This document shows, piece after piece, positions 25,287-34,996 of a DNA stretch of 64,000 nucleotides. The position numbers were made by a program, and so were the translations under genes. The DNA lies in the NCBI GenBank assembly GCA_009889625.1, contig WTZU01000001.1, forward strand, positions 78,574 to 142,573, given 5' to 3'. Within the stretch, counting starts at the first letter, position 1, and the number at the start of each line of letters is the position of its first letter. The DNA is from Candidatus Hikarchaeia archaeon HikBin5. Its GTDB lineage: Archaea > Halobacteriota > Halobacteria > Halobacteriales > Hikarchaeaceae. The notes below the pieces were generated by a model. It saw nothing but the letters and a program-made list of their open reading frames with translations. It made no database searches and was not told the origin of the DNA.

Positions 25287-26621
25287 ATGGATCTGCCACC
25301 TTCTACCCAAAGTCCCTATACTTCACACACCTCTGAAGACGTCGAATCTATGCTTTTTGATCTCGGACTTAAATCAATAGAAGATTTATTTGATATCCCT
25401 TCTTCTGTTAAACTCCAAGACCCACTTGATATCCCTCCGTCATCTGAACATGAAGTAAAAACAAAATTAACAAATCTTTTTCAGAAAAATCTACCTCTTG
25501 TTGAATTTATTGGTAATGGCTATTATTCCCACTATGTCCCCTCTATAGTCAATCACTTGTCCGACCGATCCGAGTTTCTAACTTCTTATACTCAATACCA
25601 ACCCGAGATTTCACAGGGATTTCTACAAGCCTTGTTCGAATATCAATCCATTATAGTTGAGCTAACTGGATTAGAAATAGCCAATAGCTCAATGTACGAT
25701 TTTGCAACCTCTATAGGGGAAGCAGCACTTCTATCTAATAGAATCTCTCCCGATAGGGCTGTTGTATTGGTGCCTGATATTTTAAGACCAGATCGCCTCA
25801 GTGTTTTAAAAAATTATATCTCCAACTCTGGACTTAAAATAGAATTCTATTCCACAAAAGAATCTAATACTGATATGGATCATCTAAGTAATGTACTCTC
25901 CAATGAAATTTCATTAGTCTATGTGGAAAGTCCCAATGCCTATGGCGCACTCGAAGAATCCCTCCGAGAGTTGGTTACAATATCTCACGATTCAGGAGCT
26001 TTGGTCTGCCTAGGCACAGACCCAATAGCATTATCGGTACTAGAGCGACCTTCTTCACTTGACATTGATATGGTAGTTGGAGATGCATCGGTACTTGGAC
26101 TCTCCAATGCATATGGAATGGGGGCAGGCCTGTTCGCTTGCCGAAATGAATACTTGCGAAAAGTTCCTGGTAGATTAGTTGGAATCACTAAGGATAACCA
26201 TGACCGTCGAGCGTATACTCTCACACTTCAAACAAGAGAACAACATATAAGGCGAGAACGTGCAACCTCAAATATTTGCACTAACCAAGCATGGGTCGCA
26301 CTAAGGACTGCAATTCATGCTGCATATTTGGGTCCTTATGGTCTAATTGATTTGGCAAAAAAATGTATAGAACTTCCTCTTGAATTATCTACCAAGCTTA
26401 ATAATATCGAAGGGGTAATTTCTCCTCTAAATGATCGACATCATTTCCGAGAATTCGTAGTGAGAACTACTAAAAAATCCCAAGATATATCTCGTTCACT
26501 AGAATCCAGCGGATATGCAGTTTCTTGCATAAACGACCAAGATTTGCTAATTTGTATCACCGATACCAATGTATCTCATATGGATTCTTTCATTGAGGCT
26601 TTCCAAGAGGCGATGCTATGA
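25287..26621 (+). CDS. gcvPA: Glycine dehydrogenase (decarboxylating) subunit 1
   Basis: This is the N-terminal half of the pyridoxal-phosphate P protein, encoded as a separate gene as in many archaea and thermophiles. It carries GNGYYSHYVPSIVNHLSDRSEFLTSYTQYQPEISQGFLQALFEYQ and ELTGLEIANSSMYDFATSIGEAALLS, both strongly conserved. It is 444 residues and catalyses glycine decarboxylation with GcvPB. It begins 18 nt after gcvH and overlaps gcvPB by 4 nt. Confidence 0.95.
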   Translation: MDLPPSTQSPYTSHTSEDVESMLFDLGLKSIEDLFDIPSSVKLQDPLDIPPSSEHEVKTKLTNLFQKNLPLVEFIGNGYYSHYVPSIVNHLSDRSEFLTSYTQYQPEISQGFLQALFEYQSIIVELTGLEIANSSMYDFATSIGEAALLSNRISPDRAVVLVPDILRPDRLSVLKNYISNSGLKIEFYSTKESNTDMDHLSNVLSNEISLVYVESPNAYGALEESLRELVTISHDSGALVCLGTDPIALSVLERPSSLDIDMVVGDASVLGLSNAYGMGAGLFACRNEYLRKVPGRLVGITKDNHDRRAYTLTLQTREQHIRRERATSNICTNQAWVALRTAIHAAYLGPYGLIDLAKKCIELPLELSTKLNNIEGVISPLNDRHHFREFVVRTTKKSQDISRSLESSGYAVSCINDQDLLICITDTNVSHMDSFIEAFQEAML

Positions 26622-28057
26622 CTGATTCTTTTACCCCTCCCCATCACCAAACAAAATGGATTTCACAATCCGTTTACGAACCTCTTCTATCTGAAAAAAA
26701 TCTAACTACTGTTTTTTTAGAAGACATGCCCCTGCCACCCCATTTAACACGCGAATCTCTCACTTTACCTAGTTTATCTGAACCAGAGATAGCACGCCAC
26801 TATACGCGACTTTCTCAGATGACATACGGTGTTGACAGCGGTCCCTATTTATTAGGTAGTTGCACCATGAAATATAATCCAAAATTCACCGAAGATCTGG
26901 CCACTCTACCTGGCTGCAATATTCACCCTGATAGGAACCCCCACACTATTCAGGGCACTCTTGAAGTTTTATACACCTTGCAAGAGCATCTATCAACCAT
27001 TGGAGGGATGGATGCAGTAACATTACAGCCCCCCGCAGGCGCATCTGGAGAATTAACCGGAATTTTAATCATCAGGGCTTTTCACGAGTCACGTGGTGAC
27101 TCCTCTCGAAATGAAATTATCATACCAGAAAGTGCACATGGGACTAATCCAGCGAGTGCAGCAATGGGTGGTTACAATATAATTGAAATCCCAAGCAATG
27201 ATGAAGGGCGAGTCAATATAGATGCACTCCAAGCTGCACTATCTGAAAAAACTGCAGCGCTGATGCTAACCAATCCTAATACTCTTGGCCTATTTGAATC
27301 TGAAATAGAACTCATTGCCTCAATGGTCCATAAACAAGGTGGATTGCTTTATTATGACGGTGCAAATCTAAATGCACTTGTGGGCCGTTCTCGCCCTGGT
27401 GATATGGGATTTGATATCATGCATTACAACGTACACAAAACATTTGCGACCCCCCATGGGGGAGGTGGACCTGGAGCTGGACCTGTTGGCGTTGTATCAA
27501 AACTTAAAACATTTCTGCCGGCCCCGATTGTAATAAAAACGGAGGTGGGATTTGATTTCTTTACACCTAAAAACACCATTGGAAAAGTACATGGATTCCA
27601 TGGAAATTGGCTCTGCTTGGTGAAAGCACTTGGATATATCCTCCGCCTCGGAGGCACCGGTCTTCGCGACGCCAGTGCAACTGCAGTTTTAAATGCAAAT
27701 TATCTAGGAAGTAAAATTAAATATGAAATTCCATTCCGGCCATTTTATCATGAATTTGTGGCTAGTTCGGGAGATCAAGATGCCGCTGATGTTGCCAAAC
27801 GCTTATTAGATTATGGGGTCCATCCTCCTACTACCAAATGGCCCTTGATAGTCCACCAAGCATTACTAGTCGAACCAACCGAATCTGAAAATAAAACAAC
27901 ATTGGATAAAATAGCATCTGCTTTCAATGCAGTTGCAAAAGAAGATTCTTCTGTACTAAAATCCGCTCCCCTTTCCACAACTGCAGGAAAAATAGACCAA
28001 ACAACTGCAGCACGATCTCCTATTTTTTCATGGCATTCTATCGATCCATCCTCATGA
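26618..28057 (+). CDS. gcvPB: Glycine dehydrogenase (decarboxylating) subunit 2
   Basis: This is the PLP-binding half of the P protein, 479 residues. The cofactor Lys is in MHYNVHKTFATPHGGGGPGAGPVGV, preceded by the glycine-rich pocket HGTNPASAAMGGY. GSCTMKYNPKFTEDLATLPG and TTKWPLIVHQALLVEPTESE are further hallmarks. It ends in ATGA shared with the start of the rRNA methyltransferase gene, so the operon continues into RNA modification. Confidence 0.95.
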   Translation: MTDSFTPPHHQTKWISQSVYEPLLSEKNLTTVFLEDMPLPPHLTRESLTLPSLSEPEIARHYTRLSQMTYGVDSGPYLLGSCTMKYNPKFTEDLATLPGCNIHPDRNPHTIQGTLEVLYTLQEHLSTIGGMDAVTLQPPAGASGELTGILIIRAFHESRGDSSRNEIIIPESAHGTNPASAAMGGYNIIEIPSNDEGRVNIDALQAALSEKTAALMLTNPNTLGLFESEIELIASMVHKQGGLLYYDGANLNALVGRSRPGDMGFDIMHYNVHKTFATPHGGGGPGAGPVGVVSKLKTFLPAPIVIKTEVGFDFFTPKNTIGKVHGFHGNWLCLVKALGYILRLGGTGLRDASATAVLNANYLGSKIKYEIPFRPFYHEFVASSGDQDAADVAKRLLDYGVHPPTTKWPLIVHQALLVEPTESENKTTLDKIASAFNAVAKEDSSVLKSAPLSTTAGKIDQTTAARSPIFSWHSIDPSS

Positions 28058-28971
28058 ATAATTCTATTTCGACTCTTTCTAGATATGAACCTCTGCTAGC
28101 CAATTATTCTGATTTCTTAGATAGCTGCGCAACCCCTTTACCACATGTCGCCCGGATTAATACTATCAAAACAACAGTTGACAATACTCTATCTCTTTTA
28201 TCGAAATTATCAATCAATGTCACCCCTTGCCGTTGGAATCCTTTACTTTTTCAGATTGACGATGGATCTCCTGGAAATACTTTGCCTTACCTACTTGGCT
28301 GGCTCCATGGACAAGAAGAAGTATCTTCAATACCTCCTCTAGTTCTAAACCCACAGCCCGGAGACTTCGTTTGGGATGCTTGTGCCTCTCCTGGATCTAA
28401 AACATCACAAATAGCCGCTTTAATGAATGACATTGGCCTTATAGTGGCAAACGATTCCAACCTTAGAAGGATGCCAGCATTGAGATCTAATCTAGAAAGA
28501 TTGGGTGTTACTATTGCTGCAGTCACTCATTCAGATGCCAGACATTTTTCACTAAAACCATTTGAATTTGATCTTTTTGATTCCGCCCTAGTGGATGTTC
28601 CTTGTTCAGGAGAAGGTACTATAAGAAAAAATCCAGTTGCTTTAAAAAATTGGTCAATTGATCAATTATTCTCTCTTCAGAAAGTCCAAATGTCTATACT
28701 AAAAAGGGCCATTGGGGTAGTTAAGAGCGGAGGCACTGTTGTTTATTCTACCTGTACATTTTCCCCTGAAGAAAACGAGATGGTCATAGATAGAATTCTT
28801 TCTGAAGAAAAATGCAAACTTGTTCCATTCGATTTGCCTATGATCTCTTCCCCTGGCGTAACCGAGTGGGGAGGAAATCAATTCAATTCTTCACTAGATC
28901 TTTGCAAACGAATTTGGCCAAATCAAAATAATACTGGAGGATTCTTTGTAGCAAAACTGGAGGTATTGTGA
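28054..28971 (+). CDS. NOL1/NOP2/Sun-family RNA m5C methyltransferase
   Basis: This SAM-dependent RNA cytosine-5 methyltransferase has about 305 residues. The SAM-binding motif is FVWDACASPGSKTSQIAALM, and the catalytic motifs are ALVDVPCSGEGTIRKNP (motif IV Cys) and VYSTCTFSPEENEMVIDRIL (motif VI Cys). I place the start at ATG 28054, which overlaps the gcvPB stop by 4 nt, rather than at the track start 28030, which lies deeper in gcvPB. The next gene overlaps by 4 nt and looks like an accessory RNA-binding partner. Whether it targets tRNA or rRNA cannot be told. Confidence 0.9.
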   Translation: MNNSISTLSRYEPLLANYSDFLDSCATPLPHVARINTIKTTVDNTLSLLSKLSINVTPCRWNPLLFQIDDGSPGNTLPYLLGWLHGQEEVSSIPPLVLNPQPGDFVWDACASPGSKTSQIAALMNDIGLIVANDSNLRRMPALRSNLERLGVTIAAVTHSDARHFSLKPFEFDLFDSALVDVPCSGEGTIRKNPVALKNWSIDQLFSLQKVQMSILKRAIGVVKSGGTVVYSTCTFSPEENEMVIDRILSEEKCKLVPFDLPMISSPGVTEWGGNQFNSSLDLCKRIWPNQNNTGGFFVAKLEVL

Positions 28972-29471
28972 ATTCTCAAACTACCACTTTTGATTTATTG
29001 CCTCTTGAAAATAACAACAGAGAAGACCAATCTCAAATCACAAGGAATGAATTACTAGATTTTTGGAATAATAAATTTGGAATCTCTCCTCAACTATTCG
29101 AAGAATATAGTTTTTGGGAGAAAGGATCTGGAAAAATCTGGGCGTTCAAAGTTAAGTTTTCAAAGAGTATTCCAATAGAGGCCATGGGTATTCGATTCAC
29201 CACGACTAATCAAAAGAGTTGGAAACCCACTACCACTGCAGCACAGAAATTTGGACATCATGCCACAAAAAATGTCTTGTTACTCTCTCCTGAACAAATT
29301 TGGAAATTTGTCCAGGGGCAATCTTTCTCGATAGATTGGAACGGCGAATCTGGATATGTCATCGTACGTGGAAATCTATCCGATTCCGATTTACAGATAG
29401 GAGTTGGGCTGTATTCGCGTGGTGTGCTACATTCCCAAATACCCAAAAGTAGGCAATTACATCTTCACTAA
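28968..29471 (+). CDS. Small protein downstream of the m5C methyltransferase, possibly PUA/RsmF-tail-like
   Basis: The 167-residue protein starts at a GTG overlapping the methyltransferase stop, with GGAGGT just upstream. LLDFWNNKFGISPQLFEEYSFWEKGSGKIWAF, AMGIRFTTTNQKSWKPTTTAAQKFGHHATKNVLLLSPEQIWKFVQGQ and GYVIVRGNLSDSDLQIGVGLYSRGVLHSQIPK resemble the C-terminal RNA-binding tails of RsmF-type methyltransferases. That gives a reasonable inference: a detached RNA-recognition domain acting with the upstream enzyme. No catalytic motif is visible. Confidence 0.65.
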   Translation: MNSQTTTFDLLPLENNNREDQSQITRNELLDFWNNKFGISPQLFEEYSFWEKGSGKIWAFKVKFSKSIPIEAMGIRFTTTNQKSWKPTTTAAQKFGHHATKNVLLLSPEQIWKFVQGQSFSIDWNGESGYVIVRGNLSDSDLQIGVGLYSRGVLHSQIPKSRQLHLH

Positions 29472-29480
29472 TTCTGTAGT

Positions 29481-29858
29481 CTATTCTATCGACATTTCTA
29501 GCTCCCCTTCTTCTTCAAATTCTTCCAAACTAATTTCAAAAACAGTAGCAGTTTCTATTTTTTCATTCGATTTGACTTCTATAATCTCCGTTTTTTGTTC
29601 AATTTCTCCCTCCACTTTCACTACGATGACCAATTTTCCCATTCTACTATTTCTCCCCTCATTCACTATGATCGTATTCACGATGAGTTTGCCCTCTGGA
29701 GTTGCATCTATGTCAAAATTTTCGACCCTAAGTAGCTCTTTAGCCTGGCGATCCGAAGTTGGTGCACTCCGAACGCCATCTCCACTCCTCGATTCTATAC
29801 ATCCCGTCAACACCAATAGAGCTACCAATATATTTGAAAGAAATAATCTCCTTTGCAT
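29481..29858 (-). CDS. Putative lipoprotein of unknown function
   Basis: The 125-residue protein opens with a short basic n-region and a hydrophobic stretch ending in a lipobox (LLVLTGC), so it is probably exported and lipid-anchored. The remainder is beta-rich (VENFDIDATPEGKLIVNTIIVNEG, GKLVIVVKVEGEIEQKTEIIEV), suggesting a small Ig-like or FxLYD-like domain. It is convergent with the gene before it (9 nt apart) and divergent from grpE. No specific function can be assigned. Confidence 0.65.
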   Translation of the reverse strand: MQRRLFLSNILVALLVLTGCIESRSGDGVRSAPTSDRQAKELLRVENFDIDATPEGKLIVNTIIVNEGRNSRMGKLVIVVKVEGEIEQKTEIIEVKSNEKIETATVFEISLEEFEEEGELEMSIE

Positions 29859-29917
29859 CTATATTCTATCAATGTCCTCAGACAAAATTAATCTTAAGGA
29901 ATTTTTGTCACAATATA

Positions 29918-29924
29918 TTTATAA
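29918..29924 (+). promoter_or_regulatory. Candidate TATA box for grpE-dnaK-dnaJ
   Basis: TTTATAA lies 24-30 bp upstream of the ATG at 29948, so the chaperone operon is probably read from a leaderless start. This supports the shorter GrpE over the track start at 29759. Confidence 0.5.
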
Positions 29925-29947
29925 TTCTACAACAACTCTTATCCCAT

Positions 29948-30604
29948 ATGTCTGATCCATCAGAACAACCTACTAGAAATGATTCTGATTTGGATGAAAA
30001 AAAAATAAATAACATTTTGCCAACGGACCCCGAATCCGAATTAAACATTATATCTTCATGCCTCCATGAGATGTTGCAAATTCATTTTGAAGACAATCTC
30101 CCCTCCTCCATTTCATCTGCTTCAAACAAAGAAAAATTACATTTAATTTCAACCCAATTAACCTCTCAGTCCAATTCCATATCTGAGTTAGAATCTATGC
30201 TCCAGCGTGCCCAAGCCGATCACCAAAATTACAAAAAAAGAAAACAAACACAATATGAAGCAGAAAAACTCAGATCTATAGAAAGCATTTTACTCCGTCT
30301 ATTCGATCTACGTGATGGCCTTGTGCTTCTTTCTGAACAATATCATAATGCAGATGCAGTATCTAGTATGGGGGCAATATTGGCCAATCTAGATTCCACT
30401 TTCGCATCTTCTAATGTAATTCCCATAGTCCCTTCACCCGGAGATCAAATTGACCCTTATGTACATGAGGTTTTTTCTACTATCGAGGGATCTCAACCTC
30501 CTGGAACCATTGAAGTAATCCATAGAATTGGATATTCTTCTGGATCGAAAGTCCTGAGGCCTGCTCAAGTGTCTATTAGTTCAGGTCCTCTCGAAACCCA
30601 GTGA
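29948..30604 (+). CDS. grpE: GrpE nucleotide exchange factor
   Basis: GrpE promotes ADP release from DnaK. From ATG 29948 it has 218 residues: an acidic unstructured N-terminus, a long helix with the family signature ADHQNYKKRKQTQYEAEK, and a C-terminal beta domain containing VIPIVPSPGDQIDPYVHEVFSTIEG, GTIEVIHRIGYSSGSKVLRPAQV. The track ORF extends 63 residues further upstream across the divergent promoter region, which is not credible. dnaK follows after 42 nt. Confidence 0.92.
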   Translation: MSDPSEQPTRNDSDLDEKKINNILPTDPESELNIISSCLHEMLQIHFEDNLPSSISSASNKEKLHLISTQLTSQSNSISELESMLQRAQADHQNYKKRKQTQYEAEKLRSIESILLRLFDLRDGLVLLSEQYHNADAVSSMGAILANLDSTFASSNVIPIVPSPGDQIDPYVHEVFSTIEGSQPPGTIEVIHRIGYSSGSKVLRPAQVSISSGPLETQ

Positions 30605-30646
30605 ATTAGTAACCTTTAATGGGATAAACATAATATTTCTTCGCAC

Positions 30647-32479
30647 ATGACAAGTAGTAAAATCATCGGGATTGATTTGGGTACTACAAATTCCGCCTTT
30701 GCGGTAATGGAGTCTGGAGATCCCGAAATCATAGTAAATGCAGAAGGTGATAGGACTACTCCCTCTATCGTCGCGTTTACAACTAAAACGGAGCGCTTAG
30801 TCGGAAAACCTGCAAAAAACCAAGCAATACAAAACCCAGAACGAACAATCCGATCTATAAAACGCCACATGGGTGAAGAAAAATACTCTGTCAACATTGA
30901 TAAAAAAGACTATTCACCCGAAGAAATATCTGCAATAATTCTTCAAAAAATAAAACGTGATGCAGAGGACTACCTAGGAGAACCTGTGACTCGGGCAGTG
31001 ATTACTGTTCCTGCTTATTTCAACGATGCACAACGCCAAGCAACAAAAAACGCCGGTGAAATAGCAGGCTTCACAGTTGAGAGAATAATCAATGAACCAA
31101 CTGCAGCAGCAATGTCCTATGGAATTGGGGATTCTGAAAACAAAACAATTCTAGTTTTCGATCTTGGAGGTGGGACTTTCGATGTCTCTATCCTCGAGCT
31201 TGGAGGTGGAGTTTATGAGGTTCTCGCGACAAATGGAGATTCAACGCTAGGTGGTGATGATTGGGATCAAGCTTTAATAAACCACTTAGCGACCGAATTC
31301 AAAAATTCACATGGTGTTGATCTGTCCGAAGATCTCCAAGCTCTACAACGCTTAAAAGAAGCAGCAGAAAATGCAAAAATAGAATTATCGAGTGCTCTAG
31401 AAACGACAATCAATTTACCTTATGTAACTGCGACCGACTCTGGTCCTCTTCACCTTGAACAAAAAATAACTCGGTCTACATTTGAATCATTGACTAGCGA
31501 TCTTCTAGAACGCACTTCCACACCAATAGAAATGGCACTAAAGGATGCAAATTGCTCCACTTCTGATATCGATGAGGTCATTCTCGTTGGTGGGTCTACT
31601 AGAATTCCTCATGTTCAAGAAAAGGTAGTCTCGATACTTGGAAAAGAACCTAGAAAGAATATAAATCCAGATGAATCTATTGCATTAGGGGCCGCAATCC
31701 AAGGAGGAGTCTTGTCTGGCGACATCCAAGACATAGTTCTCCTCGATGTGACACCTCTATCTCTTGGAATTGAGGTCAAAGGAGGCCTTTTCGAACGACT
31801 CATAATGCGCAATACTACCATCCCAACTGAGGAGTCCAAAATATTCACAACAGCAGCAAACAATCAACCATCAGTTCATATCAAAGTTTCCCAAGGCGAG
31901 CGAGAAATTGCAGATAAAAACGAACTTTTAGGCGATTTCGAACTTTCTGGAATTCCCCCCTCGCCCGCCGGGATGCCTCAAATAGAAGTCACTTTTAAAT
32001 TAGATGCAAATGGAATCACCCATGTCTCTGCTGAAGACAAAGGATCTGGAAATAGAGAATCAATAACCATCGCTGGAGGATCTGGCCTATCCGACGAAGA
32101 AATTGAACAAATGAAGAAAGAAGCCGAAGAACATGCAGAAGAAGATCAACAAAGGAGGTCGTTAGTAGAAGCTAGGAACAATGCTGAGGCCACTATAAAC
32201 CAAGCAAAAACTCTATTGGAAGAACATAAAGAACATGTGGATGAGGATCTCAAGACAGAAATAGAATCTGCCATTTCTGAAGTAGAAGCAACCCTAGAAA
32301 ATGAAGAATCATCGGCAGATGAAATATCAGATTCTCTGGAAAATTTATCTCTAAAACTTCAGGAAATTGGAAAGAGAATTTACGACGAAAATAATGCCCA
32401 ATCTGCAACATCTCCGGATTCTTCTGAAAACCAAGAAGAAGAACCCATTGATGCAGAATTTGAAGATGTAGAGGAATAA
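30647..32479 (+). CDS. dnaK: Chaperone DnaK (Hsp70)
   Basis: This ATP-driven chaperone has 610 residues. The ATPase domain (about 1-380) begins [21 protein letters not shown] and contains [14 protein letters not shown] and [14 protein letters not shown] substrate-binding domain follows ([27 protein letters not shown]), then the helical lid and a Glu-rich tail ([14 protein letters not shown]). DnaK occurs only patchily in archaea and is generally attributed to transfer from bacteria; haloarchaea have it in this same grpE-dnaK-dnaJ grouping. It sits between grpE and dnaJ. Confidence 0.97.
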   Translation: MTSSKIIGIDLGTTNSAFAVMESGDPEIIVNAEGDRTTPSIVAFTTKTERLVGKPAKNQAIQNPERTIRSIKRHMGEEKYSVNIDKKDYSPEEISAIILQKIKRDAEDYLGEPVTRAVITVPAYFNDAQRQATKNAGEIAGFTVERIINEPTAAAMSYGIGDSENKTILVFDLGGGTFDVSILELGGGVYEVLATNGDSTLGGDDWDQALINHLATEFKNSHGVDLSEDLQALQRLKEAAENAKIELSSALETTINLPYVTATDSGPLHLEQKITRSTFESLTSDLLERTSTPIEMALKDANCSTSDIDEVILVGGSTRIPHVQEKVVSILGKEPRKNINPDESIALGAAIQGGVLSGDIQDIVLLDVTPLSLGIEVKGGLFERLIMRNTTIPTEESKIFTTAANNQPSVHIKVSQGEREIADKNELLGDFELSGIPPSPAGMPQIEVTFKLDANGITHVSAEDKGSGNRESITIAGGSGLSDEEIEQMKKEAEEHAEEDQQRRSLVEARNNAEATINQAKTLLEEHKEHVDEDLKTEIESAISEVEATLENEESSADEISDSLENLSLKLQEIGKRIYDENNAQSATSPDSSENQEEEPIDAEFEDVEE

Positions 32480-32525
32480 ATATTCCTGGTAGTTAAATAA
32501 TTGCTTCACCTATTCGTCCCTATTT

Positions 32526-33659
32526 ATGGGTGAAGATTTTTACGATATTCTTGGTGTAAGCCGGGAAGCAACCACTCCCGAAATCAAACAGGCATACCGT
32601 AAAAAAGCGGCCCAATATCACCCCGATGTCTCTAGTGATCCAAAAGCAGAAGATAAATTCAAAAATATCAAAAAGGCGAAAGATGTCTTAACAGACCCTT
32701 CTCTTCGGAAAACATACGATCAGGTGGGCCATTCCCAATTCGAACAGGCCCAGAAACAAGGTGGGTTTTCAAACACTAATTTCAGTGGAAACCCTAGTGA
32801 TTTCTTTAATAATATCAATTTTTCAACTGGATTTGGAAATCTATTTGATATGTTCTCAGGTGGCCCCTCTAGCGCTGCCCCTATGCGTGGAAAAACTCTC
32901 ACATTATCTCTTGAAATAGATTTAGAAGATGCATATTCTGGCGTGGCAAAAACTATACATTTCAACCGACCAGAATCTTGTTCTAAATGTAGTGGAACTG
33001 GACATCCTCCAGATGCAAAAACCACCAATTGTCCCACTTGCAATGGATCTGGAACCATCACCCGAACAAGTTCGACATTATTTGGTCAAATTCAACAAGT
33101 AATCACTTGTTCTAGTTGCCAGGGCGAGCGAGTATCTTATTCAAAAACTTGTAATTCTTGTTCTGGATCAGGAGTCTCCATGAATAAAGTAGAATTCCCA
33201 TTTCAAATTCCACCCGGGGTCCCCGACTCGACAACATTTCTCTTCCAAGAGGAAGGGGCAGCATTGAAAAATGGTATCAATGGAGATTTAAAGGTCACTG
33301 TGTCGATAAAAAAACATCATCATTTCAAACGTGAAGGTTCTCATATTTATTATTCCTGCGAAATCCCCTTTCAAGACGCAGTTTTTGGGACTAAAATAAA
33401 AGTACCAACTCTAGGTGGTATCTCCGATTTAACAATCCCCCCTGGAACTCAAAATGGTGATACTTTCCGATTATCTGGTTGTGGGATGCCTCAACAAGGT
33501 AGAAAAAAATCTCACGGTGATCAAATAAATAAGATTCGCATACCAACTCCTCACCCTTCTAATCTCTCCAGCGAACAGAAAAAAACACTAAAATCATTTG
33601 GGAAATCTATCGGAGAAGAAACGAAGTCTGGAATTTTCAATAAACTTAAAGAATTATAA
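32526..33659 (+). CDS. dnaJ: Chaperone DnaJ (Hsp40)
   Basis: This is a class A J-protein of 377 residues. The J domain (about 1-70) has the HPD loop in KKAAQYHPDVS. A Gly/Phe-rich linker follows, then a cysteine-rich zinc domain: CSKCSGTG, CPTCNGSG, CSSCQGER and CNSCSGSG. The third repeat ends GER rather than the usual GxG, a mild deviation. The C-terminal substrate-binding domain includes DAVFGTKIKVPTLGGISDLTIPPGTQNGDTFRLSGCGMP. The 3' end overlaps the opposing isochorismatase-like gene by 6 nt. Confidence 0.96.
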   Translation: MGEDFYDILGVSREATTPEIKQAYRKKAAQYHPDVSSDPKAEDKFKNIKKAKDVLTDPSLRKTYDQVGHSQFEQAQKQGGFSNTNFSGNPSDFFNNINFSTGFGNLFDMFSGGPSSAAPMRGKTLTLSLEIDLEDAYSGVAKTIHFNRPESCSKCSGTGHPPDAKTTNCPTCNGSGTITRTSSTLFGQIQQVITCSSCQGERVSYSKTCNSCSGSGVSMNKVEFPFQIPPGVPDSTTFLFQEEGAALKNGINGDLKVTVSIKKHHHFKREGSHIYYSCEIPFQDAVFGTKIKVPTLGGISDLTIPPGTQNGDTFRLSGCGMPQQGRKKSHGDQINKIRIPTPHPSNLSSEQKKTLKSFGKSIGEETKSGIFNKLKEL

Positions 33660-34283
33660 TATAATTTCTGTACTTTTGCAGACTCTTCCAAATTTAGATT
33701 CCACATTCATTTCCGTTAATTTCTGTAGTTCTTGCATATCTGTACTCGAACAATCAGAAAGTAATGTTACATCGTATCCATTATCATAAGCATCATAGAG
33801 TGTGGTGGCGACACAAACGTTGGTCGCACAACCTGCAAATAACACTTCTTCGATCCCATTACTTCTCAGATAATCATCTAGGTCTGTATTGTGAAATCCA
33901 CTATACCTATGTTTGATGACTATTATGTCTTCTTCCCCAACTTCCAATTCTGGTGCAAATTCTGCCCCCTCCGTCCCCGGTCGACAGAACCATTTTCCAA
34001 TCCTTTCATATTTTTCACGCAACGGTCTAGATACTGTCTTTTCACTATGTATTGCCCCCACAAATATAGGAGTTCGCCCCGATTCTCTATACTTTTTAAG
34101 AAATTTAACAGTTGCATCTATTGCAGGCTGATGAATTGGATCTTCTACAAATCTATCTAATTCTTCCGAATACTTTTTGCAAAAATCTAGTTGGAAATCA
34201 ACAACAACCAAAGCTGGGTCACTTATCATATCAATTCTATGTTCTATTCGAACCCCTCTCTGATCACCCTTGCGATCAATCAT
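33654..34283 (-). CDS. Isochorismatase-fold cysteine hydrolase
   Basis: This cytosolic cysteine hydrolase has the catalytic triad of the fold: Asp in ALVVVDFQLDFC, Lys in IVIKHRYSGF and Cys in GCATNVCVATTLYDAYDNGY. The cis-peptide region also fits. Members include nicotinamidase, isochorismatase and N-carbamoyl amidases. HRYSGFHNTDLDDYLRSNGIEEVLFAGCATNVCV is the nicotinamidase-like variety, but the metal-binding motif of nicotinamidase is not obvious, so the substrate is open. The track start at 34292 is TTG; ATG 34283 is preferred. It is one of three isochorismatase-fold genes in this window. Confidence 0.83.
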   Translation of the reverse strand: MIDRKGDQRGVRIEHRIDMISDPALVVVDFQLDFCKKYSEELDRFVEDPIHQPAIDATVKFLKKYRESGRTPIFVGAIHSEKTVSRPLREKYERIGKWFCRPGTEGAEFAPELEVGEEDIIVIKHRYSGFHNTDLDDYLRSNGIEEVLFAGCATNVCVATTLYDAYDNGYDVTLLSDCSSTDMQELQKLTEMNVESKFGRVCKSTEIIL

Positions 34284-34325
34284 CAGTGCCAAATACTTTT
34301 TCCATTAGGGATGCAATGATATTTC

Positions 34326-34907
34326 ATGTACGTCCGAGCAGCCAAGAATCGAGATGAACTTTGGCTTCTAGATCAGATAGAATCCCTCTCAGCGGATGAT
34401 ATCGCTTTCCGCTCTAGAGATTATGTTATCGTAATCGATTCTGATAAACCCACCAAATTGGGTTTCGGGCGAAATAGAATCCATAAAGAACACACAACAT
34501 CCGATTTTTGTGAGATAACTAGTATTTGTATCCTGGACGATTCACAAAAAGAATCTATACTAGCTCACATTTTTGAAAGCCTCATAAAAAAGGCCCAGAA
34601 AGAGGGATTTGATAATTTCTATTTCTTTACAAAAAACACTGATTATCTATCCCAACTAGGTTTTATCTCCCTTGAGGAATCCGACCTTTCACCTCCTGTC
34701 CTGGATAGGTTATCTGAAAAACGAGCCACAATCTCTCCAGAAATTGACCCTCTATTACTCGATTTCCAAGTATTCAAAATACCTTCTCATATCAAGGCCA
34801 CTTTTACCTCTCTCAAATCCACTACGCCTCCTCCTTCTAAATTGACCCCTGAAGATTTTGGAATAAATCCTGAAAAAACTAGCTACAAATATTCTACTCG
34901 GAAGTAG
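34326..34907 (+). CDS. GNAT-family acetyltransferase-like protein
   Basis: The 193-residue protein reads MYVRAAKNRDELWLLDQIESLSADDIAFRSRDYVIVIDSD, then LGFGRNRIHKEH, FCEITSICILDDSQKESILAHIFESLIKKAQKEGFDNFYFF, and YLSQLGFISLEES. That is the beta-alpha order of a GNAT fold with a degenerate acetyl-CoA loop. Similar proteins occur in haloarchaea. The canonical Q/RxxGxG/A motif is not clear, so catalytic activity is uncertain. The gene is divergent from the isochorismatase-like gene, with a TATA-like CCAAATAC about 30 bp upstream. Confidence 0.7.
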   Translation: MYVRAAKNRDELWLLDQIESLSADDIAFRSRDYVIVIDSDKPTKLGFGRNRIHKEHTTSDFCEITSICILDDSQKESILAHIFESLIKKAQKEGFDNFYFFTKNTDYLSQLGFISLEESDLSPPVLDRLSEKRATISPEIDPLLLDFQVFKIPSHIKATFTSLKSTTPPPSKLTPEDFGINPEKTSYKYSTRK

Positions 34908-34996
34908 AATTATTGGGGCTAAATAAACACTTGCGAATTACTTTTTACAACACTTCATTCAGAAGCTTTTTGTTTTATCCGTGCACACTTCCGTCA

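Noticed and set aside
29404-29955. 183-residue + strand ORF opposite the lipoprotein gene
   Set aside because: It is Ser-rich shadow coding opposite a gene with a clear signal peptide and lipobox, and it crosses the grpE promoter.
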